NCBI GenBank assembly: GCA_028564705.1
Contig: JAPXFQ010002706.1
Span: 1,922,001-1,986,000 of the forward strand
Direction: 5' to 3'
DNA from: Apricaphanius iberus
Lineage: Eukaryota > Chordata > Actinopteri > Cyprinodontiformes > Aphaniidae
Length of the DNA: 64,000 bases
Shown: positions 10,737-22,015 of the stretch, piece after piece
How the letters are laid out: each line of letters starts with the position of its first letter
Numbering within the stretch: the stretch's first letter is position 1
Position numbers and translations under genes: made by a program
The notes under the pieces: generated by a model
The model's database searches: none
Seen by the model: the letters and a program-made list of their open reading frames with translations, nothing else
Told to the model about the DNA's origin: nothing

Positions 10737-10855
10737 GCAGTACCTTGCAAAAATATTAATTTATTCTGAACTTTTGACATTTTGTTACGTTTTAGTCACA
10801 AACTTCTTCATTTTTTATGAATATTATGTGATAGGCCAACACAGGACAGCATTAT
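10737..10855 (+). mobile_element. End fragment of another Tc1-like element
   Basis: GCAGTACCTTGCAAAAATAT followed by CTTTTGACATTTTGTTACG and ATTATGTGATAGGCCAACAC matches the 5' end of a common fish Tc1 family, cut off within the arm. It lies directly right of the full element. Confidence 0.6.
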
Positions 10856-10859
10856 TGCT

Positions 10860-11480
10860 AAACACTAACTGCTTGCACAAGAAACTCCTTAATGCATAAT
10901 TCACAAAAGGTACGTAACGGATGCGGATCCAAGCAATGCATTTACACCATCTGCTGTGCAAATGTGGAGCTCCTTAAACTTTGTACATAAATTATATTTT
11001 TTCCGGATCCTGCATGCAGATTTTCTTGAAGTTAAAGAACTTAAAAACATATTTATTCAAATAGCTCCATTGCCGAAGTAAGCATGATTTAGATATTTAA
11101 AAGACAAAAAAAAAAGACAAAAAAAGACAACATGATAACACAGGGCTGCGATATGTCTGTGCCCTGCTCCTGTCCTGACCCTGTGTGTGTGAGAGTGTTT
11201 TTGAACTCCCATTAAGATGGCAGAGTACATCTTTTGCATCATGGTAGTTCGCACATTATTTTCAATTCATCAACGAAAAGTAATAGAATATAACAGTAAA
11301 ATGTACTTTGCATTGGTGAAAAGCTTCTGTCGGTTTCTTTTTTGTGGAATTAAAAGTTGTAGTAATGCTTTTCAAATTTCAAAGATATTTAATTAACTTT
11401 ACGTTTTCCATAAACTTTCCGATCAAATAAGAAGGAAAAAATTAAAAACATGGCCGTTTGGACTGAGATGGTTTAGCATC
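10860..11480. other. evi2a: Unassigned AT-rich stretch, 3' side of the EVI2A-like gene
   Basis: It should contain the EVI2A-like 3' UTR (minus strand). A minus-strand AATAAA lies at 11051-11056 and an ATTAAA near 11385. Nothing else is recognised. Confidence 0.45.
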
Positions 11481-12113
11481 TCATACAACAAGAGGCATGT
11501 TTTCTAAATCCTTGGGAATCTCCAAACAGGAATCCTTGGAACTGGAGCTCTTGATCTGAAGACCCTTGTCTTCAGGGTTAGTAGGAGCTGGGTTCCCTTC
11601 ACTAAGGCCTGCCCCAGCTTCCCGCTTCGCCTCTTGTTTTTCAACATGAGTCTTATCTGTTTTCACCTCCTCAAGCATAACATTGGTATCGCACGGGCCA
11701 ACCAGCCCTTCGATTTCTGTTTGATCTGTTCTCCAGTAGTGAGTTGCGCTTATTATGTCTGTGTTAGAATGGCGGGTTCGAGGGATATATCCCCGTCGCT
11801 GAAGGACACAGATCTGACATGCCAACACGAATGTTGTAACCAGTAAGCAGAGGATTAACCCTCCTGCTGAACCAATAGCAATTAGGCCCATCTCAGTGTC
11901 AATTAAGCAGTCGCCACCAGTGCCATTGATGTGAGGACCTGGGTTTTGATGGTAAGTGTTCGTCAGGTGGGTCTCCACAGTAAATGTTGGGCTGCCACTT
12001 TGGTCTGTAGATTCGGGTAAATCTGTGTTTGTGGTTGAAAGAACATGGTCTGCCTCAGCAGCGTGGACCACGAACAGGAGAAACAGGCACAGAGTTCTGA
12101 TGGTTTTCATCAT
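11481..12113 (-). CDS. evi2a: EVI2A-like type I membrane protein
   Basis: The coding region encodes 210 residues in one exon. Residues 1-20 are a signal peptide. The ectodomain (about 21-75) is short, Thr/Ser-rich, with an N-glycosylation site (NGT, residue 63). A transmembrane helix spans about 76-98. The cytosolic tail follows, with a QRR stop-transfer motif and a stretch with HSNTDIISATHYW that resembles the mammalian EVI2A juxtamembrane tail (basic, then S/N-G/T-D-x-x-x-A-x-x-W). Human EVI2A is about 236 residues. Molecular function is not established in the family. The start Met is doubled (MM) and sits three bases inside a strong minus-strand acceptor (TTCTTTATTTCAG), so the coding exon is exon 2. 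It lies about 480 bp from the next nf1 exon, antisense, as in mammals. Homology is modest; synteny, topology and gene structure make the call. Confidence 0.82.
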   Translation of the reverse strand: MMKTIRTLCLFLLFVVHAAEADHVLSTTNTDLPESTDQSGSPTFTVETHLTNTYHQNPGPHINGTGGDCLIDTEMGLIAIGSAGGLILCLLVTTFVLACQICVLQRRGYIPRTRHSNTDIISATHYWRTDQTEIEGLVGPCDTNVMLEEVKTDKTHVEKQEAKREAGAGLSEGNPAPTNPEDKGLQIKSSSSKDSCLEIPKDLENMPLVV

Positions 12114-12116
12114 GCT

Positions 12117-12257
12117 CTGAAATAAAGAATAACAAATGCCGTTTTGGATAGCAAAATCATAATCTATTTTCTTTACGGTTTAATTTTTTTTTAACATTTC
12201 CTACTTATGGTCTGTTATTGCTTTAAATTCTTGAATAATTTTCTGTTCAATACTTAC
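12117..12257 (-). other. evi2a: Candidate intron in the EVI2A-like 5' UTR
   Basis: Minus-strand donor GTAAGT begins at 12257 (exon ends CAACCTTAA) and acceptor TTTATTTCAG ends at 12117. The 141-bp intron would join a noncoding first exon (right of 12258) to the coding exon. Noncoding first exons are also known for mammalian EVI2A. Transcription would start only a few hundred bases from the nf1 acceptor at 12589. Confidence 0.6.
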
Positions 12258-12551
12258 TTAAGGTTGCCTCAGAAGGTCTTTGCGGTGTAATGGAGAGGTG
12301 AATGGACTCCTGCAGACTTGAGAGCTGCTCTGAATGGTCTTCTTGACCTTCGCACTTGATCTTTTTCTCTTCTTTGGTTATTTCAGGGTTTCAGGTCTGA
12401 AGCCACAGAGGCTGAAGACCTGTTCTTAAAGAAGCAAAATAATCAGTATTTTTAGAAACTGAATGTTTCAAACCGTGCTTTGTCTCATCTGTATATCTGT
12501 GTGGGTACACTCAAATACCGAAGCTTTATCACTTATTACAGAAAAACCTGA

Positions 12552-13447
<896 letters not shown>

Positions 13448-14480
13448 TAGGTAAATAAAGCACTCCAAGTCAAAAAATGATTTGCTCATAAAAACAGCAG
13501 TTTTCCAACTTTAGTGAAACAAGGTGAACTCAACTAGCATGGCTGCTCCATGTAATCAATTAAGTTATTGCATTGCGTAGCATTAGAATTTCATATATTG
13601 AAAGTAAGAGGGTTAAATCAGGAGGCACATATTTACATGATGGGAACAGTCAATCAGTGTGTTAACATGCAGTAAGTGAAAGTCGATTTGATACCTTAGT
13701 CCAGTTGTTCCCCAAAGTGGGTGGTATGCCCTGTGGGGGGTGCAGGGGTGGGGATGGAGTAGTAATGGATAAGAATTAAAGGCTCCAACATAAGCTCAAA
13801 ACAGAAGATAAAGCATCACCAAATAAGCTTATAAACCAACTTTCGTTCAAGCCAAAGAGAAGAAAGAATAACAAAGCAGGTCTTCATTTTAGTTTTGTTA
13901 CACCAAACACCTTTAAATGCTAAACTGAGCTCATATAAAGTTTTGTACATAGTGGCACAAAGTGAAAACCAGCACATAACTGTGGAAGATCATACACTTC
14001 CCTGCACTATGGACATGGTTCCATCTGTGATTTATATATTCTAATTATGCGGCCGATCTAGGATTGTGGGTACAATTCATAATGGATGGAAAGAGCAGTA
14101 CTTAAAAGGGGACTTTGCCTGCTCTGTCATGTGTGTTAGTCTGCCAGCAGCCAGAGACACAGACGCGCTGCAGAGCTGCGCACAGGAGTTATGATGGGTC
14201 TTTAGCAAAAAAGGGAACAAAACAATTTTCAAATTCATGATCATCAGACTGTCTTTAATAAACTCCTGTCTAATGGTGGTGGCACAAGGTAAAGACATGC
14301 TTTTCAGGAAAGAAATATAGCCACCACTAAAAGTGTTAACAATCTTGAACCTTTAAAAAAGCATCTGGGAGCATGCTATCCAGGGTCTTTAAACTGTGAG
14401 AAGGAGTTGCGTCTTTTTGTAAGAAGAAGGCATGAGATCCTGGCCACAGATTTACTGTAACAATATTTTAATGAAACATA

Positions 14481-15530
14481 CAGTGGGGCAAAAAAGTATT
14501 TAGTCAGCCACCGATTGTGCAAGTTCTCCCACTTAAAATGATGACAGAGGTCAGTAATTTTCATCATAGGTACACTTAAACTGTGAGAGACAGAATTTGA
14601 AAAAAAAAAATAATCCAGGAATTCACATTGTAGGATTTTTAAAGAATTTATTTGTAAATTATGGTGGAAAATAAGTATTTGGTCACTTGAAACAAGGAAG
14701 ATCTCTGGCTCTCACAGACCTATAACTCATCTTTAAGAAGCTCTTCTGTCCTCCACTCGTTATCTGTATAACAGACACCTGTCCACAGCCTCAAACAGTC
14801 GGACTCCAAACTCCACTATGGCCAAGACCAAAGAGCTTTCGAAGGACACCAGGAAAATAATTGTAGACCTGCACCTGACTGGAAAGAGTGAATCTACAAT
14901 AGGCAAGCAGCTTGGTGTGAAAAAATCCACTGTGGGAGCAATTATCAGAAAATGGAAGACATACAAGACCACTGATAATCTCCCTCGATCTGGGGCTCCA
15001 CGCAAGATCTCATCCCGTGGGGTCAAAATGATCATGAGAACGGTGAGCAAAAATCCCAGAACCACACGGGGGGACCTGGTGAATGGCCTGCAGAGAGCTG
15101 GGTCCAAAGTAACAAAGGTTACCATCAGTAACACACAACGACAGGGAATCAAATCCTGCAGTGCCAGACGTGTCCCCCTGCTTAAGCCAGTGCATATCCA
15201 GGCCCGTCTGAAGTTTGCCAGAGAGCACATGGATGATACAGCAGAGGATTGGGAGAATGTCATGTGGTCAGATGAAACCAAAGTAGAACTTTTTGGTATA
15301 AACTCAACTCGTCGTGTTTGGAGGAAGAAGAATACTGAGTTGCATCCCAAGAACACCATAGCTACTGTGAAGCATGGGGGTGGAAACATCATGCTTTTGC
15401 GCTTTTTTCTGCTAAGGGGACAGGACGACTGATCCGTGTTAAGGAAAGAATGAATGGGGCCATGTATCGTTATTTTAAGTGGGAGAACTTGCACAATCGG
15501 TGGCTGACTAAATACTTTTTAGCCCCACTG
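14481..15530 (+). mobile_element. Internally deleted Tc1/mariner element
   Basis: The left end starts CAGTGGGGCAAAAAAGTATT and the right end is its reverse complement, each followed by the TA target duplication (14479-14480 and 15531-15532). Both ends also carry the same subterminal block (TTAGTCAGCCACCGATTGTG). At 1050 bp it is well short of the roughly 1.6 kb of a full Tc1-like element, so about a third has been lost, from the 3' half of the transposase. Confidence 0.93.
14818..15432 (+). pseudogene. Truncated Tc1-like transposase
   Basis: 204 residues starting [20 protein letters not shown]. The paired helix-turn-helix DNA-binding region (about 1-110) is intact, with [16 protein letters not shown] as recognition helix and a GRPR-like hook (SGAPRK). 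The first catalytic Asp is present in [11 protein letters not shown]. After GGGNIM the frame shifts to [11 protein letters not shown], and the internal deletion has removed the second Asp and the Glu of the DDE triad. It cannot be catalytically active, though a DNA-binding fragment could in principle be made. Confidence 0.9.
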
Positions 15531-16599
15531 TACATACAGTGGCATGTTTCTGAAAGCAGTGATGCAGAGCACAAACACACAGCTCTACCTGTCAGATAAA
15601 GTACCACATTGTCCCGAATATAGGACAAGTCTTTTTTTCTTTGGAAATAATATAACAATGTGGGGTGGTATTAAAATCGGGGTCTAACCATTGACACATG
15701 CTGCTAGTTGTCTGGGGTCGTGATACCACAACAGCAGAGAGTGGCAGATCCCTGTAAAGCTAGTGACAAGAAAATTGGAAAGGCGTAGTCCAGAGCAGAG
15801 TGGATCAAAAGTGGGGCAAATTAACAAAAAACTGAGGCAGAGTTATGCTGTTAACTTTAAGATGGAGGTTAATGCAGCATAGGCGTCAAAACAACTTTCA
15901 GTGGATGGCAGTGAGGACAATTTTATGTGGGAGGAGACAGAACCACAGCATGAGAGTAAATGAGTACGACAAGGTAGAGGACGTCTGTGAGTAAAAGCCT
16001 CATGTTGACTTTTTATGTGTAATGTGACTTTTGATTTGACGCGTTATGAGCAAAGTTCTGACAGTTTTCATGTAAAAATGTGGGGTCATCTTGTTACGAT
16101 AGGGGTCTTTATTCTCAGTTTTTGTTCAGTATCGCTAGGGTCTTGCTTTACTAGAATATGCATTGCAGATCTTTGTGATTTCATTAACAGGTAAATATTA
16201 AAGCAGTCTGTAATTGTTATTTGTGACTGAAAATGTCAATTAAAATAGTTTGTTTAAAAATGAATTTAGTATTTTTCTAAAGATTATTCTTTAGAAAGGG
16301 GGGGTCCTGTATTCGGTACAATACAGTAACATCACAGCAAGCTCACACCAGTTACTGAGAACTTGTGATGATTAAAGACCTCAGCATTGTGAAACAGCAT
16401 TTGCAGTTGTGATTTTCCTCAGAATTCTTTTTGTCTAGTGCACATAAGAGCCATTAAAAATGTATTGAAAGCAATGTTAGATATAGTTACACAGTAAAAA
16501 TAGAAATAAAAAATAAAATAAAGTACAAATTACACGGGGGCATGAAAATATTCTGTTAAACCAAAGGGGGGCCCAGCAGTAGTAGTTTGGGAACCACCG

Positions 16600-17271
16600 C
16601 CTTTGTCCAATGTCAAACTTGTGATATATATGTATAAACCTTAGTCCGCTGGAGTCTACTGGAATGGATTTCAGTTATTTTGAATTAATAACTAATGAAC
16701 CCAGATAATGCAGTGAGAAAATATCTCTGAATGCCAAGCTATTCACTGTAATAGCCAAGCTATTTATTAGGCGTAACCAGCTGGTGGAAGCAGGAAAAAC
16801 ACTGGTATCTCAATCTAACAGTAGAGTACTTGTCATCTGTTTAATTCATTGTACTGAGTATTGTGCTGCAGCATCGTTGTTGTCCATTTCTTTGCTCATT
16901 GTGCGCATCCTGCTTCTGCTGTCTGCTTCACTGCTTCCAGCATTTGTTTACTATCTGTGTGATTCTCTAGTCCAACTGTCAGAATGAAAGGGCACATGTC
17001 ACCACCTAGCATCACTATGCTTGGTGATGACATCTGACTCAATTTTCTGAGTGACATGTAAACTGGAATAAAGACTAAATTTCTCATTCAGCTATTAGTC
17101 CGATTATTGCCGAAATTTGATGTAGATGTGCATGTAAAAGTGTATCATTGAATAAAATCCAACTGTGCTTTGTGTTGAAATAATTTATTTTAGTGAGAAT
17201 GGTTTAGTTTGTCCATTGTAAATCGAAAACCTTTTCTGACCAAAATATCTCATTGTCCTTTTTACATATAG
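16600..17271 (+). other. Intronic sequence without recognised features
   Basis: AT-rich nf1 intron between the hAT right flank and the next exon. A short repeat of a CCAAGCTATT motif occurs near 16734-16762. I see no open coding segment or repeat family here. Confidence 0.6.
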
Positions 17272-17474
17272 GTCTGCAGCTTACAATCTCCTATGTGCTT
17301 TGACATGCACATTTAACCTAAAAATAGAGGGACAGCTGTTGGAGACATCCGGACTCTGTATTCCGGCGAACAACACACTTTTTATTGTCTCCATCAGTAA
17401 GACCCTCGCTGCAAATGAGCCTCATCTGACATTGGAGTTCTTGGAGGAATGCATCTCTGGCTTCAGCAAGTCCA
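17272..17474 (+). CDS. nf1: Neurofibromin exon (human old exon 30 / new 39)
   Basis: The 203-bp exon completes the split Arg codon, reads SAAYNLLCALTCTFNLKIEG, continues through LLETSGLCIPANNTLFIVSI and LEFLEECISGFSKS, and ends on the first base of a Ser codon before GTAAGT. It corresponds to human residues about 1849-1917 in the helical region after the Sec14-PH module. Acceptor TTTTTACATATAG and donor TCCA/GTAAGT are consensus. Length and phase match the human exon as I recall it. Confidence 0.97.
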
Positions 17475-17868
17475 GTAAGTCTGCTACACAATTAAGAGGA
17501 CATTTATTTGGAGCAGGTATTTAACACCACAAAAAACACGTCTGTGCTATGATTTATGAAGGCCCTGGCATCCAATGCCTCCAGGAATGAGCCTTCCTTT
17601 TTTTTTGAAAAAAGGCTTTCTCTGGTGAAGAAGCATTTTCCACCCAGAGATCTCACAATGTACCACTCAGTACGTCTTGGGAATTCTGTATTGAACAGTT
17701 AAGAATGCATCTAAATTGACTGAACCTCTATTCGGTCATTTAAATTATTGCTTGATCCTTGTAAGTTTGATTGGTCCAGTAGGGGCAGTTTCTGCAGACA
17801 AAATAATTTTCTGCAGAGGCTGTGAATTAATGTCCACAATACAAATATATCTTAGGATGAAGAGAAAT

Positions 17869-19677
17869 GCAACGGGGCAAAAAAGTATTTGGTACCTACC
17901 AAATGTACAAGTTCTCTTAAAAAGATGACAGGTCTATAATTTTCTATCATAGGTACACTTCAACAGTGAGAGCTGGAATGCAAAAAGAAAATATAGGAAA
18001 TCAAATTCTATGATTTTAAAATAATTTACTTGTATTATGGTGCAGAAAATAATTATTTAGCACCAGCAAACAAGGAAGAAATATGGCCCTCACAGACCTG
18101 TTAATTCTTGAAGAAGTTCTGTTATTCTCCACTTTTTACTGTTGTTGATCACACCTTTTTGAACTCGTTATCGGTATAAAAGACACCGTTTACACCTTTA
18201 AAGAGTCAGACTCCAACCTCCACCATGGCCAAGGCCAGAGACCCGTCTAATAAAACCAGGAACCAGATGGTACACCTGCACAAGACTGGAATGAGCCAAT
18301 TTACAACAGCCAAACAGCTTAGTGAGAAGACATCAACTGTAGGAGCAATTATTATAAAATAGGATAAATACAAGACCACTGACTGTCTCCCCGGACCTGG
18401 GGCTCCAAGCAAGATCTCACCGCGTGGCTTGCACATGTTCTTGAGAACAGTGAGGAAACAGACCAGAACTTGAAAGGAGGGTGCTGGTCAGTGTCAAAGA
18501 GAGCTGGGACCACTGTAACAAAGATTACTATTGGTAACACAATATCATCATGAATTAACAACCTGCAGTGCTCTAAAGGTGCTCCTACTTAAGACAGAAA
18601 ATGTCCAGGCCCATCTAAAGTTTACCAGTGACCCTCTGGATGTTCCAGAGGATTGGGAGGATGTTATGTGGTTAGATGAGACCAAGATAAAACTCTTTGG
18701 TATAACCCCTCCTTTCCACCGGACGTGTAACGTCTGTGAAGCATAATACTAATACTGATACTGATGGCCCTCATTAAAGTTAATGGGACTGTTTCCACTG
18801 GGCGTGATGCCAGAAGCGTAGTATTGCGGCCCTCTCCTAAATTTATACGGCAGTTCTATTTTTTGTGCGCTATGCTCCTAGAACATGTCAAGCTCAGTAG
18901 TTTTGTTGTGGCCAGACAGGAAATCAGGTTTTCGGGAGAAGTAAAATACCTAGATGTTTAGAAATAAAGGATGCGCACAGATTTCCAATTGTTTGAATAT
19001 GAAATAAAAAATTAAAAAATCACTACCTATGATACCAGGGTTGAAGTCAGTAAATCTGTGGGTCTAATTTGTAGGTTTTTATCACAGGTGAGGATCGGTT
19101 AATCCTTGAAGTGGAGAATCAACCAGTTTATATGATACCAGTGATAGTTTTTATAAGGACAACATGGAAAAGGTGAAGACATGGGAGTTCTTTAGTTCTG
19201 GGAATGGATGGTGAGTGTATGTTACTTAAGAACATATAAATATGGGTTTTCCCCTCCATGCTACCCTTTAAGTTATGCAATTACACTTCTCCTGTGAATC
19301 TGTGATCTCCTCGGACCAGCTGGGAGGAATGCTTTAGCGAGTGATACGATACGATAAAACGCTTGCAGTGGGAGGGAACACAGCTGCTTTCATTACACGC
19401 CTCTTACGCGTCCTGTGGAAAGGAGGGGTAGCCCCACTCACCGTATTTGGAGTGGGAAGAATGCCGAGTTGCATTCTAAAAACACCATATCCACTTTCAA
19501 GCATTCGGTTGGAAACATTATGCTTTGAGAATAGTTTTCTGCAAAGGGCAGAGGGTGATTGATCCTTAATAGGAAAGGATCTTCAAGGATGACAGTAATC
19601 CCTGTCATCTCTTTAAATTGGAAAACTTGCCCACTTCCTTTCTGAGACTGCTTGATTTATATAATCCACAGTGGCAG
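17869..19677 (+). mobile_element. Decayed Tc1 element, split by a later insertion
   Basis: The left end (ACGGGGCAAAAAAGTATTT) and the transposase start (ATGGCCAAGGCCAGAG, near 18225) are diverged relatives of the Tc1 at 14481. Recognisable stretches are AAACAGCTTAGTGAGAAG, GAGGATTGGGAGGATGTTAT and the WLDETKIKLFGI region where the first catalytic Asp sits (near 18676). The reading frame is broken by many stops. After the insertion at 18706-19428 the Tc1 resumes with CCCCACTCACCG and the gaatgccgagttgcattcta block. The right terminus is heavily eroded. Confidence 0.82.
18706..19428. mobile_element. 723-bp inverted-repeat element nested in the Tc1
   Basis: The left end CCCCTCCTTTCCACCGGACG and the right end, reverse complemented, CCCCTCCTTTCCACAGGACG, are 19/20 identical inverted repeats. 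The flanks TAA (18703-18705) and TAG (19429-19431) fit a 3-bp duplication with one change, and removing the element restores the Tc1 reading GGTATAACCCCACTC. A 3-bp T-rich duplication suggests the PIF/Harbinger group, but the termini are not diagnostic to me. No transposase is seen, so it is MITE-like. Confidence 0.75.
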
Positions 19678-19872
19678 GATGGCTGACGTCAGCCATAGGG
19701 GCTGAGCCATTAGCAATGCCAGATTTAAATTCAAGTCCAGTGTAAAGTTTTAACCTGAAGAGGGCAAAAAGCAGACAATTTTTGGTTGAAAATTATCATA
19801 ATTTTTTTTTTTTCAAAAATATACTAAAGTACCAATAATGATAACCGTAAATGTAGACCATACCATTAGATA

Positions 19873-20727
19873 TTAGGGGATTCTCCAAATCCTTGATTCG
19901 ATTTGATTTTCAATTTTAGGGTTGCGATTCAATTGATTCTCGATTTTTATTTTTTATTTTACAGTACAGAGACTTATGTCATTTTTAGACTAGTCTACAA
20001 TCATTGGCTTTATTCATTAAATTTTGTACAGTAAATTTTATTTTAAAAGACAAAATTGATGCATTTTTAAAATTATTCTTGTGGTATGTATCACATTAGA
20101 CATTAATGGTCAAATTGAAATAATTTGTTTAAATAACAAATTAATAACAGAGTGGCTGCCATCTAGTGACTCTTTACAGTTACTGCAAAAAAACTGGATA
20201 CAGTGCTCCAGATGTCTCATTCGACAGGGTAAAATAGAGCTAACAGTGGTCTTCTTGATTACAGTGCGAATGTGGGCTTAACTCGCCGGGAACTCAAAAT
20301 TTCCTCACCAGTGACTAAAGAGTGGAAGGAGCGGCTTTAGCTCCGGTCCAGCTGCTTCATTTGTCCTAGCCTTGGTTGACCCGTAGCTTAGCCAATAGCT
20401 ACTTGCTTGCGTCAGCTAATGTGTTCCTATAGACGTGCGCTCTGATCATTTGGGATGTGATACAGGCTGTTAAAATGTTACCAGGTGTTGTTTTGTGTTA
20501 TATCAGAACTGGTGAAAGTTACTTTTTAGGGAAAATGCTATGTGTGGTTCTTTGTGATGACGAAATCTGAGTAAATAGACGGCAGCCTGCTAACTGTTGC
20601 AAGAAGTCCCAGTGTGACGCACAGTAAACAAGAGGAGGTGATTGCGATCCTCTTTTGGATTTCGAGGCACAAGGTCGTAATGTAATTTCGATCGATTTTG
20701 ATACAAAATCGAAATTGTGACACCCCT
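19873..20727. mobile_element. hAT-type MITE with perfect 8-bp target duplication
   Basis: ATTAGATA flanks both sides (19865-19872 and 20728-20735). The left end TTAGGGGATTCTCC and the right end (reverse complement AGGGGTGTCACAATTTCG) are short, imperfect inverted repeats rich in TCGATT motifs, a type common in fish genomes. At 855 bp and without any transposase reading frame it is non-autonomous. Confidence 0.83.
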
Positions 20728-21286
20728 ATTAGATACTCATTTATAGTTTATCAGCAAAAAAAGAGTTGATTTTAGTTACACTTAGAAGATGGTCACTAGG
20801 ATGTTTTTCCGAATGGGGGCTGGCTACTTCATTGCAACAGACGGAGTTTGTGTGTGTTTGCATGTCATTGTCTCAGATTGGTAAATTAAGGATAACTCCA
20901 CCTGAAAAGTACAAATTAGTGCAAAATATTCTATTGTTTTTGATCTGATTTACAGCAAGTCAGAGGGATGCGGCTCTCCTATAGTTCTAATCGATTTATA
21001 AATATATAATCCCCCACAACTTTGACTGAATTCTGTGTAGATGAAATTACTTTTATTCTTCAAGTGAGCTAGTTAAATTGAACCAATTCAAAGTTGTAAC
21101 ATCTATTTTAGGTTTGTTAGTTATCAGGATATTTTAGTTATCAGGCTCCTTTCCTGTGGAATCAGCTCCCAGTTTTAATCTGTGAGGCAGACACCTTGTC
21201 TACTTTTAGGACCAAAAAAAACGTTAAAATGGCTTAGTTTATTCTGAGCTATCTTTGTGGTTATGCTGCTATAGGCCTAGGTCATA

Positions 21287-21345
21287 CTTCTCCATTTACG
21301 CTAAAATGAATTGACCCAGTGACATTATCCGCCAATGCAAGGCCT
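21287..21345 (+). repeat. Copy of a dispersed repeat terminus
   Basis: The segment with TACTTCTCCATTTACG and GACATTATCCGCC resembles 46632-46690 (same strand) and 575-632 (opposite strand), which share TACTTCTCCGTTTTGAC and CGCCATTATCCG. Probably the end of a DNA transposon family. Confidence 0.5.
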
Positions 21346-21505
21346 ACGCCAGGACAGATGAAGTAAAGCCTAATTTTCTAACTATCTGTCAACCGAGGGG
21401 CGGGGTCACAGGGGCGGGGTCACAGGGGCACTGGCACCTGCTGAAACCTGATATTCCCCCTGAGGTGCCGCTGACCTGTCACTCATGTCCTTTGCACCAT
21501 TATTA

Positions 21506-22012
21506 AGCTTTGTTTATGCTTGACGCATCCGCGTGGTCTGCACGACTCTACCCGGCCCAATTAACTTTTTTTCAGCAACCACGCCTCTCCGCGCGGCCAT
21601 CGCGGAGACCCAAATTTCCGCACCGCACACCTAGGAAATTTTTTTCTTTATTAGTAAATACAGACATTTTTATGATTCGGCCGATAGAGATCACTGTGAA
21701 CAACTGTGTTTTAATGGACGAGTGGACAGTCTCCTTTTTCGTCTTTCTCCTAAGTAAACAGCATAAAAGTTCTGCTTTGTTTAAGCTCACAGGTGTCGCC
21801 ATCTTGTAAACAACAGTGATTACTACTTCTACTATTGTGTAGTGTTGTATGCATGCTGTAGAGCCCTACACCGCCCCCTACAGTCTTCAAGAATATTGAT
21901 TCTCAGCAGGGACAAGCCGCAAAAAGTATAAATGCTGCTAGAAGGCGTCTCGGCCGTCTCCGCACGTCTCATTTCCGTGCGGAATGGACATGCGTCAAGC
22001 ATAAACCAAGCT
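21506..22012. mobile_element. PIF/Harbinger-type MITE (TTA duplication)
   Basis: The left end AGCTTTGTTTATGCTTGACG and the right end, reverse complemented, AGCTTGGTTTATGCTTGACG, are near-identical inverted repeats continuing through CAT. TTA occurs directly outside each end (21503-21505, 22013-22015), the 3-bp duplication expected of PIF/Harbinger. At 507 bp, no transposase is encoded. Confidence 0.83.
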
Positions 22013-22015
22013 TTA

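Larger units (their letters stand above)
13702..16599. mobile_element. hAT-type DNA transposon with imperfect 8-bp target duplication
   Basis: The left end reads CAGTTGTTCCCCAAA; the right end, reverse complemented, reads CGGTGGTTCCCAAA. These are imperfect terminal inverted repeats of hAT type. Flanks CCTTAGTC (13694-13701) and CCTTTGTC (16600-16607) are an 8-bp duplication with one mismatch, the size expected for hAT. The interior shows no convincing transposase, so this copy looks non-autonomous. It was inserted before the Tc1 that now lies within it. Confidence 0.72.

Noticed and set aside
14760..15494. 244-codon minus-strand frame across the Tc1
   Set aside because: Exact shadow of the transposase frame; the composition (Ser/Leu/Pro) is that of a reverse reading.
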